Below, piece by piece: positions 50,238-60,367 of a stretch of 64,000 nucleotides of DNA (the stretch's first letter is position 1; every line of letters begins with the position of its first letter). Below the pieces are notes generated by a model. It searched no databases. It saw only the letters and a program-made list of their open reading frames with translations, and was not told the origin of the DNA. Source of the DNA: Pseudopyrenochaeta lycopersici. Its lineage: Eukaryota; Ascomycota; Dothideomycetes; Pleosporales; Pseudopyrenochaetaceae. Made by a program: the position numbers and the translations under genes. Location: assembly GCA_003313425.1 (NCBI GenBank), contig NHZP01000063.1, positions 181,917-245,916 of the forward strand, read 5' to 3'.

Positions 50238-51920
50238 TTATCCACTACTCTTGCTGTCGCCACTAGGCGTCTTCCTGCTGAGGCCTAATTCCGCCAATAT
50301 ATTCTCTCTAAGCCAACTCTTTAAGCACTCTAACTTCTCAATCATATTCCCAGATAAACTCGCTCGCGTCCAAGTAATTGTACGCCGCCCTCCGCTGAAT
50401 ATTCGCTCAGGTTCTGCAGACATAGCTGGGATTGAGAGAAAATCAATTTCCATTTGTGAAAGGCGAGGATAGTCCCGTTGCTGCTCAGGCCGAAGCCAGC
50501 ATTCAAGTGCTGTTGTATGAGGAGGAAGCGGAGTAGGTTCACGGTCTATAAAGTCATCGAATGAGTCCTTTGTGGAGGCGTAAACGCGCGAAGAAGTGAG
50601 ACCAAGCTCTCTCGCAAGGAGTTCAAACTCATCAGGTTCTTTTGCGATCAGAGGCTCGTCTAGTTGTACAACTTCGCGCTCAATCTGCTCGTATTTCCTT
50701 TCCCATAACCTACATGCATCATCAACAGCCTTCTTCCTCCACTCCTTCCTCCAGAACTTATTGATATAAGCTCGTCGGCGAGCAGAGTGAAGGAGCAAAG
50801 CGGCCGCATACGCTGGAGAGTCCTCTGTCTTTATAAACCACTTATCAAAGGCGTACCGGCTGGTGGTAATTGAGGAGAGAAGGGAGGGGTTATTTGCGTG
50901 CTTAGCTTGAGATTTCTGGAAGTGGAGAATAAGAATATCGTCGGTGAAGAGAGTTTGATCGAGTGTAGCCATGTCGCCTTGTGATGCCAGCGTAACTTTA
51001 TAGAATGGCTGAAGGAAGAGATGAGTATCATCAAGGACTCTCCAGTGATCTGGTGAAAGGGAGTCGTTCTCAAGTTGCTTATAATGACGTTCTTGATATT
51101 CCCGTATAGCGGAACGGACGCGCGGCTTTTTGGCCTTGTCAATAAGTGTGTACCAGCTATTCCACCGCGTATCATTATCGATGCCTAGGGACTCTCCAGC
51201 TAAGTCAAGAAACTCATTATAACGAGCCTCAGAGGATCGTATATGGACCGCAATATTGTGGAGGCGGCCAAGAGCACCCATCTCGCGATAACCAGCAGCC
51301 TGGAGGTTCTTAATTCTATAGTGTGGTGAGTAAGAAGCATATGTTAGACCACGCAAAGGACGTACTTCTCTGCAAGACCCTCATCAATGAGATATCCTCA
51401 TTCTTCTCTGCTTCAGCTATAGCAAGATCGACAGCCTCCTTATCTTTTGCAAGAAGTGGATTAAGGAATGAGATCGAGTAATAAGCTGCTTGAGAAAGCC
51501 TTTATGTACGGTGAAGGAGTTGTCGATTAGCTGAGGAACGATTGAATGCGATTGGAGGCCGCAAAAGACCTCGTCAACTGCGTAGTTAACTGTCATAAGC
51601 AGTGCTTGAAATTCTGGCCATTCAACACAACTAATTGGCAGATCATGAAGAGCAATTAGCCGGACTAACGCTTCTTTAAATGCCTCTCGATTAATAATAG
51701 ACGTAAGGACCTCATACTCTCGATCCTCACGCTTCATCTCCTGTGTCTGCGCTGCTGCTTTGAATACAGATTCTAGCGTATTGACCCTTGCCTTCTTAAC
51801 TTTACTATCATCGACTTCTAAGTTTATGTCGTGCGTTTGCTTAAGATGATAGCGCGCTGAGGTTGTAGACTCGAACTTCTGTGCAGGATTCTGACACCCA
51901 CTGAAGGAGCAGTACCATAT
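50238..51920 (-). pseudogene. hAT transposase, frame broken
   Basis: Minus-strand protein in two large pieces. The upper piece (to 51417) has a BED-like finger (WYCSFSGCQN ... STTSARYHLKQTH near 51850-51915) and VEWPEFQALLMTVNYAVDE. The lower piece (51356-50238) has LDLAGESLGIDNDTRWNSW, YAAALLLHSARRRAYINKFW and the dimerisation domain LSIPAMSAEPERIFSGGRR. Frameshifts or an unmodelled intron lie near 51360-51480. It is the same subfamily as the relic at 1-1804 (shared WPEFQALL/VNY and RRTIxW motifs). The dimerisation end is fully open. Confidence 0.88.
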
Positions 51921-52179
51921 CTTTCCTTTCCTTCCTGAGCTTGTTCGCTCAGGCTCACCATCTTGAGGAGCACGAGCGTATTTCCATGTGTCGAGGGCTG
52001 TTTGATTCCGCTTTCGCTTTCGGGTTGAGGTAAACTATGGGATTCGAGATACTCTCGCCGTCGAGAATGTCGCTTATGTGGTAGAGAACGCGTTGGAGTC
52101 GAGGGTAGAGAGTACAGAAGATTGAGTATCATCATCAATAATATTATTAGGAACCTGGGATGATGAAAAGGCCATCATG

Positions 52180-52686
52180 TTATTGAAAGGGCTTCTACCA
52201 TCTTGGCGTCGTTCTCAGCTTTTTATGCAGGATAACGCGCGCATACACAGCTGCAGCGACGCGTGAGTTCCTGCGCGAGCACCACATCACCACCATCAAA
52301 TGGCCAGCATACTCACCTGATCTCAACCCAATTGAGCACCTCTGGTGGTGCTTGAAGAAGCGCATGTACAAATTCTATCCACAATATGACAATTACAGCC
52401 AAGCTATAGAAGAGTGGGACGGCTTTTGCAGTGCATTGAAAGAGTGCTGGCGGCGCATACCAGCCAAGCTCATCAAGCGCCTCATCTTGAGTATGCGACA
52501 ACGAATTGCTGCATGTAAAAAGGCACGAGGATGGCAAACAAAATATTAATCATCTATGCAACTCTTGACCCAAAAAAAATTAATTATATAATATTTTGGC
52601 TGAGATATATGGTATTGAAGTTTGCTGTACATGTGCTTGAGAGGGTGGCTCGTGCATGCGCGGCGGAAACTTTTGCGGGGTCACTG
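52180..52686 (+). pseudogene. Tc1/mariner transposase 3' part with right terminal repeat
   Basis: Frames read MQDNARIH, then after a 2-base loss near 52250 AATREFLREHHITTIKWPAY and SPDLNPIEHLWWCLKKRMYK, to a stop at 52547-52549. This is the D...D end of a Tc1/mariner DDE domain. The end of the element at about 52640-52686 reads GCGGAAACTTTTGCGGGGTC up to ACTG followed by TA. The 5' half is missing; the piece abuts the hAT relic. Confidence 0.8.
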
Positions 52687-52688
52687 TA

Positions 52689-53561
52689 GGTATAACTAGC
52701 AAGTCTAAGCGTATGGCAGCGCTTTAGTGTTAACGGCGGCGTCATGATTATGTGGATATATAGACAAGGGAAGGGCTGAGCTGGACCTAGGAGTGCAGGG
52801 CTAGGACTGGTACAGACGCATGTGCATAAGTTTTAATACAATATTACAGTAGATTTGATGTGTTATGGTCAATAAGGGTCATGGCACGTCACCCCTGTCG
52901 CCCGAGGCCCACCTATACTGCCTAGCCCCGATACCACAGTTGTTTGGGTCGGGGCTTGGCAAAGGTAAGCGGCTCGCCCGTGGAGTCGGCTAAGATCTGT
53001 TTAAAGTGGAGTGTTTAGAGTTTGCCGGGAACGGACCACTGGAACCATCGGAACCATCGCGGCGGCACGGCTTGTTCGCGAATGCAAAACACGCGCGAAG
53101 CTAATGCACTGCTGCCAAGTCGAGTAGAAGTGCTGATTCCTTGCACCCTGTCGCTTCGCGAGTCATTAATCGAAGATGCCTGTGCGCGAAGCTAAGGGGG
53201 CTCGAGCTTAATATTAGAGCTCTCGGGGTCGGAGGTGCTTCTATGCGAAAGCTAAGGAGTTCGGTCCCGAGCGTCACTTTGAAGTGCTCGGTGTCGGGGA
53301 TCGCTAGGCGCGAAGCCAAGGATTTCACAACGTTATGGAGAATATGAAGTCAGTCTTCTTTAGCCGTGCGTGCTCGCTGATTGGCGTCATTGGGGATAGC
53401 AGTAACGTGCATAGCAAGCGAACGAGCCACTTGATTTTACACCAAAAAGTAGAATTTTTAACGTGAGCGGCAAGCGAAACGCCTACCCCACCAAGCTTTA
53501 CAACTTTGCACGTTAATAAATCAATCCTACAAGAAGCTATTACAGCATATAGTAGCTTAAA
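52689..53561. other. intergenic; dispersed GCGAAGCTAAGG-like motif
   Basis: No gene recognised. Between 53090 and 53325 the motif GCGAAGCTAAGG or a close variant occurs four times (about 53095, 53182, 53244, 53311), spaced roughly 60-90 bp. Meaning unknown. Confidence 0.4.
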
Positions 53562-54730
53562 TTAGCACTCTACTTCTACTACATCATTCTTACACGTGCG
53601 CTTATTGTGTCCTGCCTCTCCACAGGTTTTACAGCGTCGGATACCCCCTGTACTAGCACCTGTTTGAGCCCTCTCCGCACGCCTCTCCACCTCAAGTTGG
53701 GCCTCAACGTCCCTCTGAGCAATTAAGTCCTCTCCCTCCTTCTTTGATAGGGTCCCTCCCTGTTGTATCCGCTTCTTCTTACGCTTTTTCCGCTCAGAAG
53801 CACCTCTATTTGCCTGCTCAAGACTAGCTACTCTAGCTTCCAGCAACTTGTGTGAGTGTACCTTCAATGTTAACCCCTTTTTAACCTGTAGCATCATCTC
53901 AAGGATAGAATCAGGACAGGAACTTTTATGATCACGAATCCCTTCATAATTAGCGTTATTTGAGCCTCTATCTCCCAGGCGTTGCTGGGTGTTTTGGGGT
54001 GCCAGGGGGTGGGCCCTGGTAGAGGTGGTGTCGGCGTGGCGAGGCTTCACTTCAAGCTTTGATAGCACCATCTCTGGACTGTGTGGGACTAGGCCAGTTG
54101 CTTGGAAGCTAGATAGAATATTCTGCTGTGAGAAAGAGGTCTCGATTAGCTGCTTAAAAGAAGCTAAGAATGCTTTTTTGTCAACGTGGGTGATGTGACT
54201 GTCTGCCAAGACCTGGTCTCTCGCCGGTAGGCCTGCTTCAATGGTGCAAAGCGGCCCACATCAAGGCTGCAGGATATGGGATGAATGGGAAGGCATACAG
54301 AGGGTAATTATCTTGTTCTTCTCACATAGATCCTGGAAGGCAAGTGAATTAGGGCTCTCGTGGCCATCAGTTACTGGTAGCCGGTGACTGCCTATTGTCC
54401 GGGTCCCTGATATACTGGATAAAGTGCTATAGCCAGGCTAGACTAAGTTCGTTATTAGTCCAGCCGTTCTTACTAAGGCCTATACGCTAGCCCTTAGAAT
54501 TATTGGCTTTGAAGGTAATGAAGGGTGGGATTGTCCAGCCCGTAGCGTTGATACCAGCAATCAACGTCACCCACTCACGGTTGCCAGGTTGTTATCCCAG
54601 TGGTCGAGTACGTCTCTCAGACGCAGTTACGACCTTGACAGACTCTCCTACGCCCATGGTAAAGCCAGTCTCGACAAAGTCATAGGTATCTTCATCTAGG
54701 ATGCCGTACTCCGCTTTGATGTTCCATTAA
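53562..54730 (-). pseudogene. pogo/Fot1-type transposase, degraded
   Basis: The last part (53562-54209) is open: helices of the post-core region (FLASFKQLIETSFSQQNILS, ATGLVPHSPEMVLSKLEV), a Lys/Arg-rich stretch and a CCHC knuckle (CKTCGEAGHNKRTC). Upstream, frames give SGWTNNE-like and PSHSSHILQP text (54270-54480) and a VTLIAGINATGW-like segment (54520-54600), i.e. the DDE core, broken by several TAG/TGA stops and shifts. It is a RIP-like relic. Confidence 0.75.
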
Positions 54731-54785
54731 ATTTACGTAAACCCTTGTTTAATTTTATAATATAAAGCAGCTCCCCGCTTACAGT

Positions 54786-54995
54786 TGTCAGATGTAAGGC
54801 CCGATAGGGTGTTAGATGTCACGTGTGGATCGCCAAGTTGCGAGATCCTAGATGGTAGCACCCAACTCTCGGGTGAAACCACTTGGCAGAGGGGCACACA
54901 AAAGGCAGAAAACAGAGAACACACAATGAACCAATCACGCTCATCATCAAAAATTCATCAAAGATCAAGCCAAATAGTCCTTGAATCGAGTAACA
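54786..54995 (+). mobile_element. LTR-like repeat related to the 2245-2412 solo LTR
   Basis: Starts TGTCAGATGTAAGG and shares with the LTR at 2245-2412 the blocks CTCGGGTG, CCACTTGGCA, TCATCATCAAAA, TTCATCAAAGATCAAGC and TAGTCCTTGAATC. A possible end is TAACA at 54991-54995. I found no target duplication, so this could be a 5' LTR followed by decayed internal sequence. Confidence 0.6.
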
Positions 54996-55283
54996 CTTTG
55001 GGAAGTGGCTTGGATTGCTTTGACTTACAATATTCAACTAACTGTAAAGGGGCAATATCCTTCCCTGTTTTGATCTATACCAGCGAAAACATAAAAATGT
55101 TTCTGGGATACTGTATTCCTTAGTAGTAGAGAGACATGGGAAGTTCCACTACCTAGAGGAGGGAAAGTTATTCGCAACCATATGCTTACTCTGTCAAAAT
55201 GCTACTACGACATATAGTCTCCCACACATATCATTAAGAAGATATGTGCTAGTATTCAGTTCTTTACTACCGCCCGCCCCCCT
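54996..55283. other. nothing recognised
   Basis: AT-rich stretch after the LTR-like repeat; possibly decayed element sequence. Confidence 0.35.
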
Positions 55284-55589
55284 TTGTCAAGAGCGGGAAA
55301 CTCTTCGCATGTATGGGCACTGTCCAAGGCGCCACACCTCTGCCGCTTCAGAGAATGTAAGAGATTTGTTCTGAGACACGGCTTCCCTCAACGCTACAAC
55401 CATTTGGACCACATGAACGTATTCAGTAGTACTGGGGATCTACGAACAAGCCATCGTACACGCGAGCAGATAAAGCGCAAGACCGTTACTCCTCAGCGCA
55501 ATGCTGTACACAAAGATGCCGCTAAGAGCTACCGAAGGGCTATACAGATTACCGCCAAGCACGAGCAAGAGTTTTCTAGTGAAGAGTAA
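55284..55589 (+). CDS. short ORF with a single C2H2-like finger, probably a gene remnant
   Basis: 101 residues. Residues 20-46 read LCRFRECKRFVLRHGFPQRY followed by NHLDHM, which resembles the fungal C2H2 finger C-x4-C ... GF-x-R-x-N-x2-DHM-x-RVH, but the last His pair is incomplete. The rest is basic (KRKTVTPQRNAVHKDAAK). No intron, promoter or neighbour supports a working gene. It could be an eroded terminal exon. Confidence 0.35.
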   Translation: MSRAGNSSHVWALSKAPHLCRFRECKRFVLRHGFPQRYNHLDHMNVFSSTGDLRTSHRTREQIKRKTVTPQRNAVHKDAAKSYRRAIQITAKHEQEFSSEE

Positions 55590-56540
55590 TCCTGAACATC
55601 CTAGTTGTATTTAGTCTCTGGTTGGTAGTTGCATCTATCGATAAGTCCGGCTGCGGCAAGTTGGCTTTAGGCGATCTAGTTGGTCTCTCGCCCGTTTACA
55701 TGGAAACATACGATTAACTATATGCCTAGATTAAAGTAATTAATAACGGGGTGGTTCCACTATTCTAAGATCTGTACATAGCTTAGCCGGCCTTGATATC
55801 GTACCCTTCCCAATGCCGATGCAGAAGGCCACACACAAACTATTTGCTAATAACCTAACCCAAAGTCTGGACATCCAGAATCGCCGAACTCACTTTTGAA
55901 TCCCATGCTTTCTCCACTCACGTCTGTTTACAGGGAGGCACTGTGTCTCTAGGAGCTCTCCGGTTGCGATTAGCAACAGCCTGGTTCCTGGTCGGGCATG
56001 CAGTGCTTTGGCGGTTAGCTGGCTTATGACTGTTCGGTCACTCGGTCCTACGATTATTATTCCACGTGTCGTACCATTACGCTCTTGTTTCAGGATTCTC
56101 ATTTAATTTTTAACCGCTAAAGCAGGTTCTAAGTCCTTCTCTGGTCACCTTGTTTTGCGGACCTAATCTTCTTATGCTCCTCGCAGATCTCTCTGTCACG
56201 TCTTAACCAACAGTAAAATTGCAAGTCAATTTGCATTAACAACGACAAGCAGTTTACTAATTTATAAAATTTCTTAACAACGAGTGACGCGACAAAGGTC
56301 TAATTGATATCCTTTATTGTGGTTGAGAACTCATACATCTCCACGGAGCAATATAACTTATTGTTACACAGACATACAACATAACCTTAACGAAGATCTT
56401 GGAAAGCGGTGAGCTGTATAGATTTGAATAAAATACAGTATTTGAATATGATAATAATTGCAATGGTGCTGCATTATCGCGAAATCGAAAAGGTAGCTAG
56501 AGGGCAATGATTGGTAGGACAAGGCATGAATCAATCAACA
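55590..56540. other. no gene recognised
   Basis: A minus-strand frame of 70 residues at 55890-56102 has no domain I know. The rest is AT-rich. Confidence 0.4.
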
Positions 56541-56999
56541 CTACCACATATCCAGAGGGTTTGTACGGTTCGCGGGTCGTTCTTGGAACACATCCCAGTG
56601 CTCCTGGATGCAGGTCCCATTGAACCTCACAAAATCCACTGCAGCGAACGGTTGGTCTGCATCCACAATATCCATCCTGGTGAAAAGAAAGCCAATGTTT
56701 CCTTCCATACCCATATGTCTGATTGTGAAATTGACAGTTTCAGGTGAGATAATCATTGATAAGCCCGAAAGAGCGTTTGCGCGGCCGGAGAGAGCGTTCG
56801 GGTTGTGTTGAATGTAGTCAGCAGCCATGTGATCATTTACAGCACTGGGAACATTCCGATCGATGTAGAGTTTCTGCACGAATTGTTTGTAGATGGCAAG
56901 TTTTTCTCGCTGAGACGCAGGGCGTGGAGGACAGTAGGAAGTAGTCGCTGCTGAGGAGGCGAAAGCACCTGAAAGTAAAGCTAAGGAGAGGAAATGCAT
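56541..56999 (-). CDS. secreted SnoaL-like protein, 152 aa
   Basis: Starts ATG 56999 with a cleavable signal peptide (MHFLSLALLSGAFASSAATT). Residues about 33-145 match the SnoaL-like (NTF2-fold) family: REKLAIYKQFVQKLYIDRNV, YIQHNPNALSGRANALS, FTRMDIVDADQPFAAVDFVR and HWDVFQERP. SnoaL proteins are small alpha+beta barrels, some of which catalyse aldol cyclisations. Many fungal members have no known reaction. No intron. The frame is open upstream to 57185, but the signal peptide places the start at 56999. A LINE fragment lies directly upstream on the opposite strand. Confidence 0.85.
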   Translation of the reverse strand: MHFLSLALLSGAFASSAATTSYCPPRPASQREKLAIYKQFVQKLYIDRNVPSAVNDHMAADYIQHNPNALSGRANALSGLSMIISPETVNFTIRHMGMEGNIGFLFTRMDIVDADQPFAAVDFVRFNGTCIQEHWDVFQERPANRTNPLDMW

Positions 57000-57120
57000 G
57001 ATGAATAAGTAACAGTTTGAAAGGAGCCTGAAGTTTAACGATACATTCTTCTGAAAAATAGATACGCCTTTTATAATAACAGTCAATGTCCGGGTATTAG
57101 TCCATAGGCACCGTTTTCGT

Positions 57121-57300
57121 CCGCACATGGTAATGGCAGCCCTACTTCGGGATCCCCGGGTCCACGAATACGACATCTTGGCCATTCAGGAGCCCTGGAG
57201 GAACCCGTTCCTAGCCACAACCCACCATCCAGCAAAAGACGTTTTCCATCTCTGCTGTCCAGCAGGAGATGAAGAAGGCCCAGCTAGAAATCCCAAATTC
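57121..57300 (+). pseudogene. LINE endonuclease N-terminal fragment
   Basis: VMAALLRDPRVHEYDILAIQ then EPWRNPFLATTHHP is the start of a Tad-like LINE endonuclease (compare DILLIQEPP in LINE B). It ends after about 60 codons. Its promoter-proximal position next to the SnoaL-like gene may affect that gene's expression. Confidence 0.7.
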
Positions 57301-57349
57301 CTGCCCCTGTCCTGCATGCCAACCAGCAGGGGCACTGCTGCACGCTAAT

Positions 57350-57833
57350 GACTGTATCTGCCGTTATTAGTTTCGCTTCCAAGCATTTACTAACTTCTTA
57401 GACTAAAAGGTTCTATAATTCTCTAGATATAGTATTTTTATCCTTAACTTGTAATAATTTTATTATATCTCAGGAATTACTTAATATATGCTTTTATAAC
57501 TTAAGAAATAATCTATATATAAGCATAAGAAGCTATCTTTAAGTTTTTAGATTATTAAGTATTACTGATGTTGAGATCTAGGAGACGAATTTTTAAGATT
57601 TTTGGTGTATTTTGGGCTGCGGCGCTCGCTTGTCCGCGGCGCTCGCTTATGAGACACGTTACGATAGATATGATAGGCGTGATAAGTGCGATGGATTCGA
57701 TAATGAACACGCATCAAAGCTAGTGTTATTGGACAGTAGAGCAATCTAAGAGATTAAGTCAATCGGGTATACCATTCAACGCACCTGAAAATGCATCAAC
57801 CAAGGCCTCAGCTGAATTGGCACCTAAACTTTG
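57350..57833. other. AT-rich intergenic region, nothing recognised
   Basis: 57370-57570 is very AT-rich and full of TA steps, as expected of strongly RIP-mutated sequence. A short direct repeat GCGGCGCTCGCTT occurs at about 57619 and 57638. Confidence 0.5.
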
Positions 57834-60367
57834 TCAATTCGCTTCACCTTGCCGTTTCCCTGCCTCAGCATCCATGTTTATACGCTCCGCATCTTTGGCC
57901 GTCTTGCTCATGTCCGCAATGTACTGGCTGCTGACCAGGTTCACAGCGCTCTTTGTCCACTCGTCGCTAATATAGTATTCCAGCGTTTTCAGTACCTCAA
58001 TAGGGACTCGGACGCCAAGTGTTTGACATTTTTGGGTGAGAAGCCGAAAGGGGGGTTGTGCATAATAGCTGTAGCTTGACAACTACTTAACGCACGGAGA
58101 CAAGTCTGAATGCCTTTATATGGTTCACTCGTCTCAAGGGAGATCGGGTCTGGGTAGTTGCGTGAAATCTCTTCTAAACTGCCGAAACTTACGACGCTAA
58201 TAGGGTGTAGTATTAATGTGATCGCGTCCATCCAGCCGTGGCGTGTCTCTTGGAGAGCGAGAAGCCGCTGTATTTCCTTCATTGAGGCTGACGTAGAGGA
58301 GCGCGCGCGGTCACGGTACGGATCGATGCGATCGAGTGGGCTTTCAGCATCAAGTAATGGTTGGAACAGGTTGATGATGTTTACATTGTACATCATACTA
58401 GATTTGATTAGCTTTCAGTGCATCTAGTTGTAAATCCAGACGTACGCGCAAAGTATGTTCTCTTTAGAGGGCACCCTGTCTGGGTCTATATCTGATGATC
58501 GTGATTCCCACCAAGCTATCAACCGCAAATAACAGGCCTCAATCCGTTCTGGCTCTGCCGGAAGTTTCGTTTTAGGGTCATCGAGATCGCGACTTGTCTT
58601 GATGCAATCGAGAATGATAAGATGCTTTTCACATTCTGAACGAAAGAGGGCTTTGCAGACCAACGTTAGCTGACTCTTAAAACCATGGTGGCCATATTTA
58701 CCTGCGGCCTTTAGGGTATCATGGTATGGAATAGCAACCGGCGGTGGCGTTTTGATAATGAGGGGGTTTGAGTAGACATATGCCATAGATCTAGCTCGTA
58801 TCAGCTGCTGTTTGTCACTTTCACGTATAGCCTTGACGAACAATTGAAAATTGAATAGTGTCCAGGCAGTAGTAGCTCGAACTTCATCCATTTTCTGCTG
58901 CTGCACAGATGTGTGATTATGACTAGCTTGTGGCCGTTGCGGCTGGAAAAGACCAAGGTCGCGGCCTATTCGACAACCTTCGAGGAGAAATGTGTGACCG
59001 ACTTTATCCCGACCATGCTTCCCTAATACTAAATCTACCACGAAACGTCTGTTAGCGTAGATCTATAAGTGCTACGGAAATCATCATGCAGCCTTCTGTT
59101 GGGCACAACAAGAAGAGACCGTGACGGCTGAACGTGGGCAGCAAATCCGGCAAGAGCAATTGACTCACAGAGACAGATACTAGCCTGTATTTTCGTGAGA
59201 CTGTCTTTCCCATCTTCTAGGTCCCATAGGCGTCGGGCTTCTTTATAAAAAACTGTCGTCATTGACGTTTCGGAAAATGGCTTCTGTCGATCTCTTACAG
59301 CCGAGAAGTGGGACTGCTGACGCATTAGCAGAAAGTAAACCAAGATTGACTATTGAAAAGTGTAGAGGAAAATTAGGGGCAGTGTGGACATACACAGGCG
59401 GAAGCAAGTAAGGCGTTGACAAGAAGTGTCGAGCAGAAGTCCGTACGCCCATTTGCCATATCATCAAGAAAGGCTTCTCGGTCCAAATAATGGTAATAGA
59501 CATGTTCGCGCAAGTCCCATGCCGAAAAGAGAGCTACTAGGAATCTGATGTCGGTGGTAACAGTTGTCCACTTGCCGAGGGAGGCCAGCCGTGGGTCCAT
59601 TGTCGGATCATCTAGGTTTGCAACTGAGGGAGGGTACAAGATAGCGTCTGTTGGTGTAGGTTGACGGGGAAAGCTTTCGTTTTCTGAGCTGAAGTTGGTC
59701 AAAAAGAATCATGTAATGAGTCCAGACACACATACAGAGCTGAGACATCGGCGTCTGAGGCATATCTCCTCCTTTGACTACTCGGTTCCATTGGTCCCAT
59801 CGAGAGGATGCCGGGGAATTGAAGATTATGGGAATCAAAGTTGCTCGTTGACTCCAAGCCCAGATGTAGTGGGGGAAGGGTCACGGACTGTCCGGGTTGG
59901 CGGTTATAGTTGGAGTGTGGTGTGTAAGGTTGTTTGGGCGGTATCAAGTCTCCATGACGGACGAAGTCTGCCAACTCTTGAATGCGCTGAGACGGGGAGG
60001 TGTCTGGGGGATTTTCCCTGATACGCCTCAGGATCTCCATAGCCTCCTCTTCGGGACGTAATTGTAAGAAGTCGTAAAGTTGACGTAGATCCGAGAGCTC
60101 GCCTTGCATTTCCTCGTTCTTCCGCTTCATAACCTGTGACGGCTTCTCGTTCGGCCCTAGCTCATATACACAGCCCGTGTCCTTTTGCACACAGCACGTG
60201 CACACGGGACGGTTGCCATTGCATTTTGATTTCCTCTTCCTGCACGCAACACATGCACCGAGCGTCACTGTCCGTTTAGGCTTCTGGGTCAGTAGTGGTC
60301 TGCTCTGCGGCTGGTGCGGCACCTCTTGGTCCATAGGGGCAGGCTGGAGAGGACGAAAGTTCGCCAT
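57834..60367 (-). CDS. Zn2Cys6 transcription factor, nit-4/nirA-like
   Basis: Modelled exons: complement(59736..60367), (59394..59688), (59126..59316), (58446..59048) and one starting at 58397; introns 47-78 bp and phases agree up to the last exon. The DNA-binding finger is CVACRKRKSKCNGNRPVC followed by CCVQKDTGC (six Cys), then a coiled coil (QVMKRKNEEMQGELSDLRQL). The middle is a fungal transcription-factor homology region (LVALFSAWDLREHVYYHYLD; LVNALLASACV; YKEARRLWDLEDG; TFLLEGCRIGRDLGLF). The layout resembles nit-4/nirA-type regulators, though the target pathway cannot be told. In the last exon the frame ends at 57989, while a neighbouring frame continues with a helical segment (VLKTLEYYISDEWTKSAVNL) to 57834. 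I found no intron of normal size that joins them, so a frameshift may truncate the C terminus. Confidence 0.8.
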
